Assembly (NCBI GenBank): GCA_023374045.1
Contig: CM041779.1
Coordinates: forward strand, 294,572,167 to 294,636,166
Reading direction: 5' to 3'
Length of the DNA stretch: 64,000 nucleotides
Origin: Limonium bicolor
Lineage: Eukaryota > Streptophyta > Magnoliopsida > Caryophyllales > Plumbaginaceae
Shown here: positions 24,393 through 35,863 of the stretch, one piece after another
How the letters are laid out: each line of letters opens with the position of its first letter
How positions within the stretch are numbered: the stretch's first letter is position 1
The notes under the pieces: model-generated
Told to the model about the DNA's origin: nothing
What the model saw: the letters and a program-made list of their open reading frames with translations, nothing else
The model's database searches: none
Position numbers and translations under genes: made by a program

Positions 24393-24873
24393 CCCAGAGT
24401 CAACCGTGGCATACTGATCTACCTCGACCTTCTTCCTTATCAAGTTGTATTGTAGCTCCTTACCCATATCCATTTAACCTCAAGGTTATTTCCCTTTTAA
24501 TATTGCATTTTAAGGTAAAATTCATCTTAGACATACACATTTATTAAATTAATGATTATGTTAGTTAAAGGAACAAAAAACCATCGTCTTCTAATGACGG
24601 TTGATGGGGTTGTTGTGAATGATGCTCATGATACTGTCCTACCTTCAGTCCCACACTTCGATTAATTTCTACTGTCTCCCCTACGTTATGTAAGCTTGAG
24701 ATTTATTCTCAAAGAATATGAAAATGCATTCATTCTGAAGGTTATTGATGGAAAATATACACTGATTGAAGCAACGGAAGACATACTACCACGACCAGTT
24801 AGTTTTATTATTGTCACTTATCAGATAACTATAACAATTAATAATCAATTATCAAGATTTTGGTTAACATTGT

Positions 24874-25373
24874 TGTAATACCACATATGGGTAACTGTCT
24901 AACAACCTAGCTCCCAAGCCATTCAAGCTTGAAAACTAGCCACCTTAAGCCTTTGTCCTCACTTGGGCCTAAAAGTGAAAGGCCAGCTTGTTGTTATAGT
25001 AAACTTATGCTTATAAACCAATCACTTTAGTCCTCATATCTCGATGTAGGATGGGGGTATTACATACTCCCCCACTCATAGAACACAATGTCCTCATCGC
25101 AAGCCGAACATCTAAGTCCCACAGACCTCCTCGGTAGGTGTCAAGTAGTTCATCCTGACACCGTCCTGAGTCCGCTAATACCATTTGTAACACCTAATAT
25201 AGGTAACAGTCCAGCATCCCAAGCTATTCCGGCTTGAAAACTAGCCACCTTAAGCCCTTTGTCCTCACTTGGGAATAAAAGTGAAAGGCCTTGTTGTTGT
25301 AGCAAAGCCATATGTATCCTTATAAACCAATCACTTTAGCTCTCATATCCCGATGTGGGATGTGGGTATTACA
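24874..25373 (-). mobile_element. TRIM element (miniature LTR retrotransposon), complete
   Basis: Two direct LTR-like repeats, 24874-25064 (191 bp) and 25186-25373 (188 bp), both start TGTAA and end GGTATTACA. Between them is a 121-bp internal part. Next to the right repeat, read on the minus strand, is AATGGTATTAGCGGAC, a decayed initiator tRNA-Met primer site; next to the left one is a C-rich stretch, the polypurine tract. The element is flanked by the perfect duplication ATTGT (24869-24873 and 25374-25378). It has no coding capacity. No 5S-like promoter was seen, so it is not an obvious Cassandra. Confidence 0.85.
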
Positions 25374-25574
25374 ATTGTTGTTTATTACAGCTTATTATGT
25401 TATGTTTGGATAAATCCCTAAGGTGACCCCCTCCTATGTGAAAGATCATGAGGTACGAGTTAATGAGGAGATCAACCAGCATATATGTGATATGAGAGGG
25501 GGTGGGCATGACGCTCAAGTGATTTTCCATGAGAAAGGGAAGTTCAAGGTATTGCAACATCAAGCGATCGTACC
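25374..25574 (+). other. CACTA interior between two TRIMs
   Basis: A 200-bp stretch with a short + strand frame (from 25423, MTPSYVKDHEVRVNEEINQH) that may be another TnpA-like piece broken by the TRIM insertions. Identity is uncertain. Confidence 0.25.
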
Positions 25575-26040
25575 TATAACATCCCATATGGGCAACTGCC
25601 CAATAACCTAGCTCTCAAGCCTTTCGGACTTGAAACTAGCCACTCTAAGCCCTCAATCACGTGGGCTTAAAATGTGAAGGTCTTGTATGTATGCTTATAA
25701 ACCACTCACATTACTACTCATATCCTGATGTGGAATGAGGGTATTACATACCCCCTCTTAAAGAATGTGACGTCCTCGTTGCAAGCCTAACATTTCTCCT
25801 TGGTAGGTGTCAGTAGTCCATCCCGACACGGTCTTAAGTCCGCTTTGATACCACTTGTAACACCCCATATGGGCAACTGTTCAACAACCTAGCTCCTAAG
25901 CCATTCGGGCTTGAAAACTTGCCACTTTAAGCCCTTAATCCTCACTTGGGATTAAAAGTAGAAGGTTTTATTATTGTAGTCAACCCATATGTATGCTTAT
26001 AAGCCACTCACATTACTACTCATATTTCGATGTGCGATAC
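25575..26040 (-). mobile_element. Second TRIM of the same family, decayed
   Basis: Repeats at 25575-25748 and 25856 to about 26040 match the TRIM at 24874. Its internal part (25749-25855) ends in a primer-site sequence that reads AGTGGTATCAAAGC on the minus strand, better preserved than in the first copy. The left terminus is TATAAC instead of TGTAAC, and the far end of the right LTR has diverged (GATGTGCGATACC). No clean duplication was found, so it is probably older than the first copy. Confidence 0.75.
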
Positions 26041-26218
26041 CACTGACCAGTGCTACTATGAGAAAAAGTCCACTTGTTCAGACAAAACAATTAAAAGCAT
26101 GACCAAGCTGAAGAATTATCTCTATGACAAAATGATGAAGAGGGGGAAACATACCAATTATATCACAATGACACTACCACAATGGCTTTTCCAATACGAT
26201 GAAGATCAATTGACCTTG
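26030..26218 (+). pseudogene. CACTA TnpA-like C-terminal fragment interrupted by copia
   Basis: The frame ending TLPQWLFQYDEDQLTL is cut by the copia element at 26218. It continues at 31092 (TSFEDPKDMMCRDTMNIFIVYC), using the shared CCTTG. The pattern (a P-x-x-x-F near an acidic D-D/E pair, then an M-x-x-x-x-I-x-Y helix) resembles the last conserved domain of TnpA-like proteins. This is inference from pattern only. Confidence 0.4.
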
Positions 26219-26479
26219 TGTTAGAATTATATTTAGTTTCCTTGTAATTAGTTTCTTTCTTATTATTTCTTATTCTTTCTCAGCGCAAGCATATGAATAA
26301 CAAAAGGCTCACATTCTCCCATTTTCTCTAGCTATGAAATTTATTCCTCACTCCTTCATAAGTTCGATATGGTACCAGAGCAAATAATTCCGATCTATCC
26401 CTACCGTATTTCACAAATCAATTCTCCCAACATCTCCCTCCTTCGGCTGTTCTAATTCCTCGGATCTCTTCCGATTTCT

Positions 26480-27559
26480 ATGGTGAACGAAGACAGGGAA
26501 GCAGAACTAACTCGTCTGCTCACGTAAATTCTCACCAATGTTGCCTCTTCCAGCACTGGTGCAGCTAAGCAGGACACTTCGGATCCCTATTATATCCACC
26601 CGAGCGACTACCCCGGCATGATTATCGCCGGAAAATTCACCGGCAAAAAATTCTCCAGATGGAAGAAAGTCGTTATTCTATCCCTTACCGCCAAGAATAA
26701 ACTTGAATTTATCAACGACAAGATTACTAAATCTGATTCCAAATCGAGCGAGTATGGTCAATGGGAGCGCTGTAACAGTTTGGTCAAGTCTTGGCTTGAA
26801 CACGCCCTAGACGATTCGATCGCTCAAAGTTTCCTTTCTGCAAGTTCTGCTTATGATCTGTGGAATGAACTTGTAGCTACATATGAATCTAGCAATGGTG
26901 TCCAGCTATACCAGATCAGACAAGCGATCAGTTCTTTGAAACAGGAAAATGATAGTATTACCGAATATCACATCAAATTCAAGAAACTATGGGATGAAAT
27001 GGATATGATGTATCCGACCCCTACTTGTAACTGTGAGTTGTCGAAGGAAAACCATAAATATTACCAAGATCAGAGACTGGTGGAATTTCTCATGGGACTT
27101 CATCCTTCTTACAAGACCATTCGTGGGAATATTTTGATGATGAAGACCCTGCCTGCTATGGAACACGTCTACTCTCTTCTATTACAAGAAGAAAAACAAA
27201 ACCAGGTTACTGCTGACACTGAGAAAGGGAATGATTCAATGAGTTTTGCTAATCAAACCTTCAAATCAGTTTCTGATAACAGGCGGCAAGTTGAAAAGAA
27301 GAAAAATCTTCATTGCAACTACTGTAATAAAAAAGGACACCTTGAAGAAGATTGTTTCAAGAAATCTTGGAAGATAATCATATGTTCTCACTGTGGCAAG
27401 AGAGGGCATCTAGAGGATAAATGCTTTATCAAAAAGAGGAAGATGGAAGGCAAATTTAACAGGAGCATGGCTGCCAATATCAGCTTTGAGGAGGAAGATG
27501 GAAAGAACACTCTGGCTAAAGAGAATCCCCAACTGAACATGGGCTTCACAGCGCAGTAG
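26480..27559 (+). pseudogene. Copia gag with two zinc knuckles
   Basis: It starts ATG at 26480 (MVNEDREAEL); a TAA at 26525-26527 splits it. The long open part (26618-27559) contains the copia-type N-terminal domain (YIHPSDYPGMI just upstream, KFTGKKFSRWKK) and the retrotransposon gag helices (ENDSITEYHIKFKKLWDEMD). Two CCHC knuckles follow: CNYCNKKGHLEEDC and CSHCGKRGHLEDKC, at about 27310-27425. The TAG at 27557-27559 replaces an expected Q before the protease. Gag packages element RNA in cytoplasmic particles. Confidence 0.85.
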
Positions 27560-30500
27560 TTACAACAGCTCTCAGAATTTCTCAGCAATCAAGGAAAATA
27601 TGCTATGTGCAGTTTTTCAGGTAATTCTTTGTGTCTTAGTGTTGCTGTGCATAAAGATAGTTTCAGGGATTTGTGGATTCTAGATTCAGGTGCTTCAGAC
27701 CATATTTGTTGTGACAAATCCATCATGAATTCCATCAAGAAAAATGAAAATTTGAAGCGCATTAGGATGCCTGATAACCGTGTTAGAGTGGTTGATTATG
27801 TTGGACAGATTCTGATATGTCCTGATTACAATCTTCGTGATGTCCTTTGTGTAGAAGGCTTCAGTTTTAACCTTCTTTATATCCACAAGTTAGCTGTCCA
27901 GTTAAACAGTCTAATTTGTTTTGGAAATGAGGGTTGTTTTGTCCAGGACCCTTTGAAGAATGATCTCTTTCAGATAGGAGCTGTCAAGGAAGGATTATAC
28001 ATCCTGGACAAACACCAGTTCCAGAGTTATTGCAGCAAAAAGAGGAGCACTATTTGCAACTCCATCTCTGTTATCGATGAATGGCATTGCAGGCTTGGCC
28101 ATGTTCCAATCGACAAGTTGAGAAGTTTAGACATATTACATAGTATCAAACAGAAAGACATTGACAACTTCTTTTGTGAAGCTTGTAATAAATCTAAGGC
28201 TCATAGACTGCCTTTTGGGAACAGAGTATTAAAACAACACGTATTTTTGAGATGGTCCATATTGACACTTGGGGGCCTTTTCATATGGAGACACACGATG
28301 GATTCAAGTACTTTGTTACCATTGTAGAAGATTTTAGCCGTGCCACATGGGTCTACATGATAAGACATAAGAGTGATGCTTTCAAAGTGATAAAACAGTT
28401 TATTCAATATGTAAAAACTCAGTTTTCTAAACAAATTAAGGTAATCAGATCTGACAATGCTAGAGAACTTGGAACTAGTTCTGAGGGGAGAGATTTCTTT
28501 GAGAAACATGGCATAAAGCATGAGACCGCATGCCCTATCACCCCTCACTAAAATGGGATAGCTGAGAGGAAACATAGATATCTACTCGAGACTGCTAGAG
28601 CCCTATTTTTCAAATCGAATGTTCCCCTTGAATTTTGGGGGGAATGTATTCTCCATGCTACCTTCCTGATCAATCGTCTCCCCAGCAAACCCATTAATAT
28701 GAAGACACCTTATGAAGTTTTATTCAACAAGAAGCCTGAGTATAAGCACTTGAAAATATTCGGCTGTTTGTGCTTTGCCACTATCACAGGCAGAATTGGA
28801 AACAAATTCAATCCCAAATCCACAACATGTATCTACTTGGGCCAACCCATCCACCAGAAGGGATACAAACTGCTAAATCTTGAAACTAGATAAATTTTTG
28901 TCAACCGAGATGTAATCTTCTATGAATCATTGTTTCCTTTCAAACATATACCAACCAATCTGGAGATTGATCTGAAGAAATACCTTCTTCCTGCTGAAAT
29001 TGAAAAACTGTCTAACACCACACCAGCAGAGTTTGTTGCTAATCAACCCACTCCTGACTCTCATCACTATGTTGATGATATTCCTGATGTTACCCATCAG
29101 CACCATGATCAATCTTTATCCACACTAGAAGGGGAAAACGATCTAGAGGGGGATCACTACAATCCTAACGACAATGATAATTCTGACCAACACAACCCCA
29201 CCGAACAAACTATTAACCAACCAACTAATGCAAGACGATCCACACGCATCAGAAATGCTCCAGCTCACCTTCAGATTATTTTCTGGGCACTACAAAAATG
29301 AGCACCCTTACGGATGTTATTCCCTCAAGATGCATGTATTGAATCTCAGACATAACAAGATGTTACTGAGCCTGAGAGTTATGAAGAGGCTGCTTCCAAA
29401 GATGAATGGATCACTGCTATGCACAATGAAATACAAGCTCTAGAAGACAATCAAACTTGGGAACTTGTGGAACCATGTAAAGGCAGAAAACCTATTGGCA
29501 GTCGATGCGTCTACAAAGTGAAGCTTGCATTTGATGGTAGAATTGAAAGATTCAAAGCTAGAGTAGTAGCAAAGGGCTACAATCAGAATGAAGGAATCGA
29601 CTACCAGGAAACATACTCACTTGTAGCTAAGATGACAACCATGCGATCTATCCTTGCTATTGCTGTCAAGAGGGGCTGGGATGTTCACCAATTTGATGTG
29701 AACAACGCTTTCCTCAATGGTGACCTTGACAAGGAAGTGTATATGATTTCTCCAAAGGGTTACTTAAATAAAGGAGATAAACGAGTCTGCGGATTAAAGA
29801 AGTCTTTATACGGACTGAAACAATCATCAAGGCAATGGAATTCTAAGCTCACTAGCTTCCTTCAGACTTTAGGTTACACCCAATCACTCAATGACTATTC
29901 CCTTTTTACCAAGAAAGAACAAGGTCAGTCTACATATGTTCTTGTATATGTGGATGACATTCTTGCCACGGGAAACAGCACGACTGAAATCCACAAGATC
30001 AAACAGGAGCTCAATACTGTTTTTAAGATCAAAGACCTCGGTTTAATACGTTTCTTTCTGGGAATGGAGTTCTTAAATACTCCAGAAGGTTTAGTCGTTA
30101 CTCAGAGAAAATTCATCAGCGAGACACTTAACAGGTTTTGCCATTCTGACTGCAAACCTACTGTTGCTCCAATGGAATACAATTTGAAGTTTGATGATCA
30201 AAACAATAAATGCCTCATTAATCCTACTGTCTACCGCCAAATTGTAGGAAAGTTGAACTACCTGACTAATACCAGGCCCGATTTATGCTATACAGTCCAG
30301 TTCTTGAGCCAGTTTTCTAGCAGTCCTACCGAAGCTCATCTCAAAGCTGCTCACCATGCTCTCAGATACGTCAAAGGGACTTCAGGTTTTGGACTCCTTT
30401 TGAATAACAGTGACTTAAATGATCTAATCGCCTATTGCGATGCTGACTGGGCAGCCTGTCCATCAACTAGAAAGTATGTGAGTGGATATTTTATTACTCT

Positions 30501-30902
30501 GGGAGCTTTTCCGATTTCCTGGAAATAAAAAAACAAAGCACTGTTGCTTTGTCTACTGCCGAAGCCGAATATAGATCCATGAGGAGACTCACGACAGAAT
30601 TGGCTTGGTTAACCCGATTACTATCTGAATTGGAGGTGACTAGCATTGTCCCTGTTCCCATCAAATGTGATAATCAGGCAGCTGTCTATATAGCCAAAAA
30701 CCCTGTTTTTCACGAAAGAACTAAGCACATTGACTTAGACTGCCATTATGTGCGGGAGAAGCTGAAGCAAGGACTGATATCAGTCGAATTTATCCCTGGT
30801 CGATTACAACTAGTTGATCCTCTGACTAAAGTAATTACAGGGAAACAATACACTGCTATTCTTCCCCAACTAGGATTACGAGATGATACTGCCATCCGAT
30901 GA
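27560..30902 (+). pseudogene. Copia pol (protease, integrase, RT, RNase H), broken
   Basis: Order is copia-like. Protease: WILDSGASDHI near 27680. Integrase: GKxxH zinc region near 28080-28190, core VHIDTWGPF (about 28250), RSDNARELG (about 28447), and E near 28563. RT: about 29450-30100 (TWELVEP, QFDVNNAFLNGDL, VLVYVDDIL). RNase H: AYCDADWAACPSTRKYVSGYF and STAEAEYRSM to 30902. Breaks: a frameshift near 28232 (one A lost from a run), TAA at 28549-28551, TAA at 28891-28893, a shift near 29295 and one near 30527. The element is probably non-autonomous, although its LTRs are about 98 percent alike. Confidence 0.88.
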
Positions 30903-31096
30903 CATTTCAACCCAATCTCTATGGTCTTCACCCTAGAGCTTGAGAGGGGGTGTTAGAATTATATTTAGTTTCCTTGTAATTAGTTTCTTTCTTATTCTTT
31001 CTCAGCGCAAGCATATGAATAACAAAAGGCTCACATTCTCCCCTTTTCTCTAGCTATGAAATTTCTTCCTCACTCCTTCATAAGTTTGATACCTTG

Positions 31097-32164
31097 ACAA
31101 GCTTTGAAGATCCCAAGGACATGATGTGTAGAGACACGATGAATATTTTCATAGTTTACTGTTTATAAGTGTTGTTTCCTATATTTGAAAGTAAATTTGA
31201 ATAAGTTAATCACTACTAAGTCTCACTAAAATCTTTATGACTCATAGGTGTTTGTGTATAAAATTGTGTGAAAAAAATGGGACACTTTCACATTCTTATG
31301 CCTGTAACTGTTGTCATGGGACAAGGAAACCAGGGAACCGGGGACGTTCTAGCGCTACGTGGGTCATTGTATAGAGGTTGTTGTTGCAGATGTGAGTATA
31401 CTTTAAACTTGTATATTAATCATTATGGTTTACTACTTTATTTATCATTAATCTTATGAACTTTTGAAATTGTAGCAATAATTGGGTTCTATTTTTGCTC
31501 TCTCTCTCTAAACTTCGACCTTATTGGTGATTGATCCATTTGTAAAGTGGCGAGAGATTAAAATAGAAGACTTGATGAAAAGGTAAATCTCTATTTATAC
31601 TTGTAAGTACATGAATCAAAATGATAATCATTTTACATTGTGCTCAATGATATTTCAATTTGTAACAGTGCACATTCATATACTTCTCTTGAACAATTTA
31701 GTCAATTATTTGTAAAATTTTATTGAGGTACGGTAATTCATACATCAACCGTATTACTAGCTTATCATTTTCAAAATTCTAGACATTTTTTATAGTGTCC
31801 TATGTAGAAAGACTCCAAAAGTAGATGATTAGTTATGCAATACATGTTTGAGTTTTGCCATGCAATAGAAATGTTAGTTGATGATGATAAAGTACAAAAT
31901 ACTTATCCTAACCTTACAAACTTGTTAACGTTAATTGAACATTTTATATATATTAATGTGTTTACTACATGTATTCACTTGTCTTGTGCAGATTTGGGAT
32001 CATTTCAAGGCTTTTAAGACTTAATTCGGTAGGAGATCTTGATTTCGTGAAAGAGAATTTATCATGTTTTCTTATCAAGATGAAGAAATAGGGTGGGCAT
32101 TATGGTATCCGTTTGTTTACATTTGTACAATTGGTCAAGTTGAACATGGTTTCCTTTTTTATTT
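31097..32164 (+). other. CACTA interior, no gene recognised
   Basis: AT-rich sequence following the broken TnpA-like frame. Short open frames (31268-31459 and 31835-32017) show no motif. Possible intron-like pyrimidine tracts are present but no exon model can be supported. Confidence 0.3.
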
Positions 32165-32169
32165 GTATT

Positions 32170-33751
32170 TGATAAGTGTCCAAATGAGCATGATTTATAG
32201 GTGTATTTCATATATTATATAAGCACTTTTTCTTGCTCATTTCTCCACTTCGGTTAGTTTTCCTCTAGTTTATGTTTTGTTGTTATCTCACAAATTTATT
32301 GTTTAAACATGAGGAAAACCAAGCTGGGAGTAAAGTAGACGAAGAGACGAACGCATGGACGCAAACGGCTCAGAAAACGGAGTCCAAACGAAGAATCTAG
32401 AGCCGGTCAAAGTTTGTGTCCACATGGTGACCTCATGAGTGTCCGCCCAAAACCATGAGGACACAAGCGAGGACAGCCATGCGGACAAATTGAGAGCGCG
32501 CCTAACTCTCTTGTCCGCCCAGAACCATGAGGACACAAGCGAGGACACTCATGCGGACAAGACTAGGACACGGATCCATTTGTGTCCTCATGAGTGTCCG
32601 CCTAAAACAAAGCGGACATCCACGCGGACGTGACTAAAAATCAGACGCGAGCTTTTCTTCTTCGCCGACTCGCTTCTGCCTTATCCATCTACTCCGCCCA
32701 CCGCCTACCTTAATTCACTCACGCGTTGTCTCCACCTCTGTCTGCAATCAATGAGCTACAATCAATCGGCAATAAATGTTCTTCCATCTGCCTCTTCCTT
32801 TCTCCTATATAAACACACGTTCCTTCTGCTCTCATTAACACATCCACCACCCAACATCATCGATCCACTACAGACTACCATCGTCCATCTCATTTCTCTT
32901 ATCCCGTCTTCTCCATTTTATTTACTTTTCATTCCACCATATCCACCTCTAGTCCTACGTATACAAAATAGCAGAACGAATGCAGGAGTGACTACAGATG
33001 ATTTCTACTCTTGTCTCTGTTTATCTATTTAATATGTTAGGCTAGAATATTTATACTCTGGGAATGGTTATTAGTGTTTGTATTAATTATGCAATACTTT
33101 TACTGGTTTTAATTTAAATACAGTTTGTTACGATTAAAGGTTATCTCGCACCTTTTTAATAAATATCATGAGTTTATTAAATTGCTTTACTAAATCTATT
33201 TCTAATCTGATCGGTGACAATAGATAGGTTAATTAAGCCGTAAAACTGGAGGAAAACTTATTTTCATCGTTTAAGTTAGTACTCAGTTGCAAGAATAAAA
33301 TTCCTCATACTCCTCTGCCGTTTACACGTATTTTGCTTGAGTTTTCATCGGACCTTGCATTTTCAGGTAAACGAGTTCTTATGAGTTTTCATCGGACCTT
33401 AAGATAATAACAGGAATCTTGCAAAATTATTATATTAAACCAGTAGAGATAGCATAGTTAAGCAGATTATATTAACCTGACCCAGAGTCCCGTTTAATTT
33501 ATCTATTAACTTAGTTTATTTTATCTTTCCTTTTATTTATTATAAACAAGTCAATTAATCCCCCCTTTTTGTGACACGCTTAGGTACTATAATATGCACA
33601 TTAGTCCCACGGTTCGATATCCGGTCGCTTACACTTTGCTATACTACTACGACCGGGATTTGTTTGCAGCCCGACGTTTATTTTGAGTTTTAATTTCTTT
33701 TCTTTCATTTTAATTACTCCAGTTCTAACCACTCAGATATACACGTCTGTA
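32170..33751 (+). repeat. Solo LTR, Athila-type
   Basis: Starts TGATAAGTG like the Athila LTR at 4159, ends GTCTGTA, and is flanked by GTATT on both sides (32165-32169 and 33752-33756). It contains the GACCGGGATTTGTTTGCAGCCC block near 33650 that matches 5775-5800. It also carries a tandem array of about 75-bp units at about 32400-32640 with CATGAGGACACAAGCGAGGA and GCGGACA. No internal domain follows, so it is the product of LTR-LTR recombination. Confidence 0.8.
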
Positions 33752-33756
33752 GTATT

Positions 33757-34089
33757 TGCAACAAATTGTGCAAAATGAAATGTATTTGATATTGCAAAAA
33801 TGGTTAGTTTATTGGTGACATAATGCAATGTTGTATTATGTGAAACAACAACATTTGATGTTGTTTACGCTACTGCTTTTGTTGTACAGGTATGACTGAT
33901 TACAGGGGTGAAATCTAGAAAAACCAAAAAAAAACCTTTAAGGGGGTTCTCCAAGGAACCGTCTTAAAGAGCATTTAGTGCAGCGTGCCAACAGGCTTTG
34001 AAGCACGGCTAAAACCCAAACCGTGTTTAAAGATGTTGGGTAAAAGAGCGGTTGTAGGAGAAATTATGTTTAAAAACCTTTGACGGCCG
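33757..34089 (+). other. CACTA right interior/subterminal stretch
   Basis: No gene. Contains CCTTTAAGGGGGTTCTCC, CGTCTTAAAGAGCATTTAG and CCGTGTTTAAAGATG near 33935-34035. These short recurring AAAG/CGG blocks are of the kind seen in CACTA subterminal repeats. Confidence 0.4.
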
Positions 34090-34094
34090 CACAC

Positions 34095-35771
34095 TGTTAG
34101 CAGAAATATGTGTTACTATACTTCTACCTAGGCAGTGTACCTATCATTTTGCGGAATAGTGAATTGAGTAGGGGTTGTCGATCTCAGGGACCTCGTTCAA
34201 TTAATTGACAATTTATTTACTAACTGAGAAACTAAACTAAGAAAACAGGAAACGTCACTTTTTCAGGTTTTACTTAATTTAATAAAAAGAAAGACTCAAC
34301 AAACTGACATAAAATAACAAAACAGTAAAAATAAACTAGATAAGGAAATAAAGATAGAAACTCTTAAATCTAAAGAGGCACCCCGGATTGTTTTGCAAAC
34401 CTTCACTTTAATAATCTATTAATAAACCCTTCCCTAATTCTACAATAAACTCAGGAATTATAAATAGTTCGTTGACCGGTCCTTGTACAACGAACCCTAA
34501 CTAACTGAAATAACAAGCTGCAAACCATGCCCAAGTCAATTCAAGTTAATTGCATTAAACACAATTCCTATTGGAGACAGATTAAGGCAAGTCATGCTTC
34601 TAGTCGTTAATCCGGTTTAACTTCCTATGTCTTGTTTACTAATATCAGCGCTGCATTTTGATTAGAAAACTACAAATATCACTTTAATAATTGATCAGAG
34701 AATTAAAGCGCACGAAGAACAGGAATTAAACTACTGCAATTATAATTAGAGAAAAGATTACAAAATAAATGTAAAGATCTGGTTTGTTGCCCCAACCTGG
34801 GGAGCTAGTCTAACTACTCAAACATAAATATAAAAATAACATAAATAAAAGAGAAAACATTAATATGTAACAAAGATAACATATGGAAGTGGTGGTGGTA
34901 GTGGCGTGTGTGGTGGTGCGGTGGATGAGTATGGTGGTGTCGGGTGGATTAAGAATGACGAAGGTGATGGTATGATGGTGGATTGGTGATGGTATGTGTA
35001 GAGATGGCTGGGACGAGAGATGTTGAATGGTGGTGGAAAGTTTGGTGTGCTGTGCAGTGGGAAGGAAATTGGAGGCATAAGCCCCCCTCTCGGCGTGTGA
35101 TAGCATATAACCCTCGACTTCTTCTATTTATAACAGCCTGTGTCAATAACAAAATATTTATCTCCATGTACTGATATAATCGATGATAAATATCGATCTT
35201 CTGTACGACCGCGAATGCTCCAGAATATTTGACGATCTCTTGTATCTGCTATGCATCATGATGTATGTTGTATATGTGTGCATCCTTCCCATTTAGCTGC
35301 AGTGTACGCGGCCCAAGATGCAATCGCCCGTAAGTGCATGGCCGAAAACTTGTGCGTCTCAAGCCCATCAAGTGCGTGGCCTTAAGAATATTTAATTGAC
35401 CCTCAATTGCAGTCGCGACCCACTCAGATGAGCCCATCATATGCGGTTGCTTCTCCTCTGTATGGAGTGCATGAATTTTGTATGTAAGGAGATCGACGAA
35501 GTCCAGCCCAACATTGATGACTTCATTCTCACGTGCAGCCACTCTTCATTAGTCATGTGCATGCATTATTAATATATGGTTGTGTGTATAATCACGTGTA
35601 GCAATATATATATATATTTGAGACTTTTTCCAGTATTTGACACATAAAATATATCAGTTCACATCAAAACATAAATCTAAGAAAAAGTATATGATAAGTG
35701 AGAAATATGACATGAATTGTTATGAAAATAGGAAGAATTAAAGCCCTAAAAGTATATATATTTCACACTTA
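34095..35771 (-). repeat. Solo LTR, Athila-type, reverse
   Basis: Homologous, with clear divergence, to 41980-43549: both begin on the + strand with TAGCAGAAATATGTG or TAGATAGAAATATGTG, then CAGTGTACCTATC.TTTTGCGG and GGTTGTCGATCT.AGGGACC. Flanked by CACAC (34090-34094 and 35772-35776). The outer end has apparently lost three bases of the TGATAAGTG start. A GGT-rich block lies at 34884-34960. The minus-strand frames here are not genes. Confidence 0.72.
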
Positions 35772-35863
35772 CACACGAATGCATAATAAAACATAGTTCC
35801 TTTGTTACCTTTGTTTTATTATCCCGTGTGTTTTTTTTTTTTTTTGAAACAAGGAAATTTCCA

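Larger units (their letters stand above)
26219..31091 (+). mobile_element. Ty1/copia retrotransposon, complete, decayed coding region
   Basis: LTRs lie at 26219-26369 (151 bp) and 30951-31091 (141 bp), start TGTTAGAATT and end GATA. They differ by three substitutions and one 10-bp indel. A perfect duplication CCTTG lies at 26214-26218 and 31092-31096. The primer site TGGTACCAGAGC (26370-26381) abuts the 5' LTR. The purine tract GAGCTTGAGAGGGGG ends at 30950. Gag and pol fill the middle. The insertion interrupts the CACTA TnpA-like frame. Confidence 0.93.

Noticed and set aside
24874..26040. TRIMs as Cassandra elements
   Set aside because: I could not find the 5S rRNA promoter boxes that define Cassandra LTRs.
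34810..35167. Minus-strand H/P/T-rich frames of 72-98 codons
   Set aside because: They come from a GGT-rich low-complexity block in a solo LTR.
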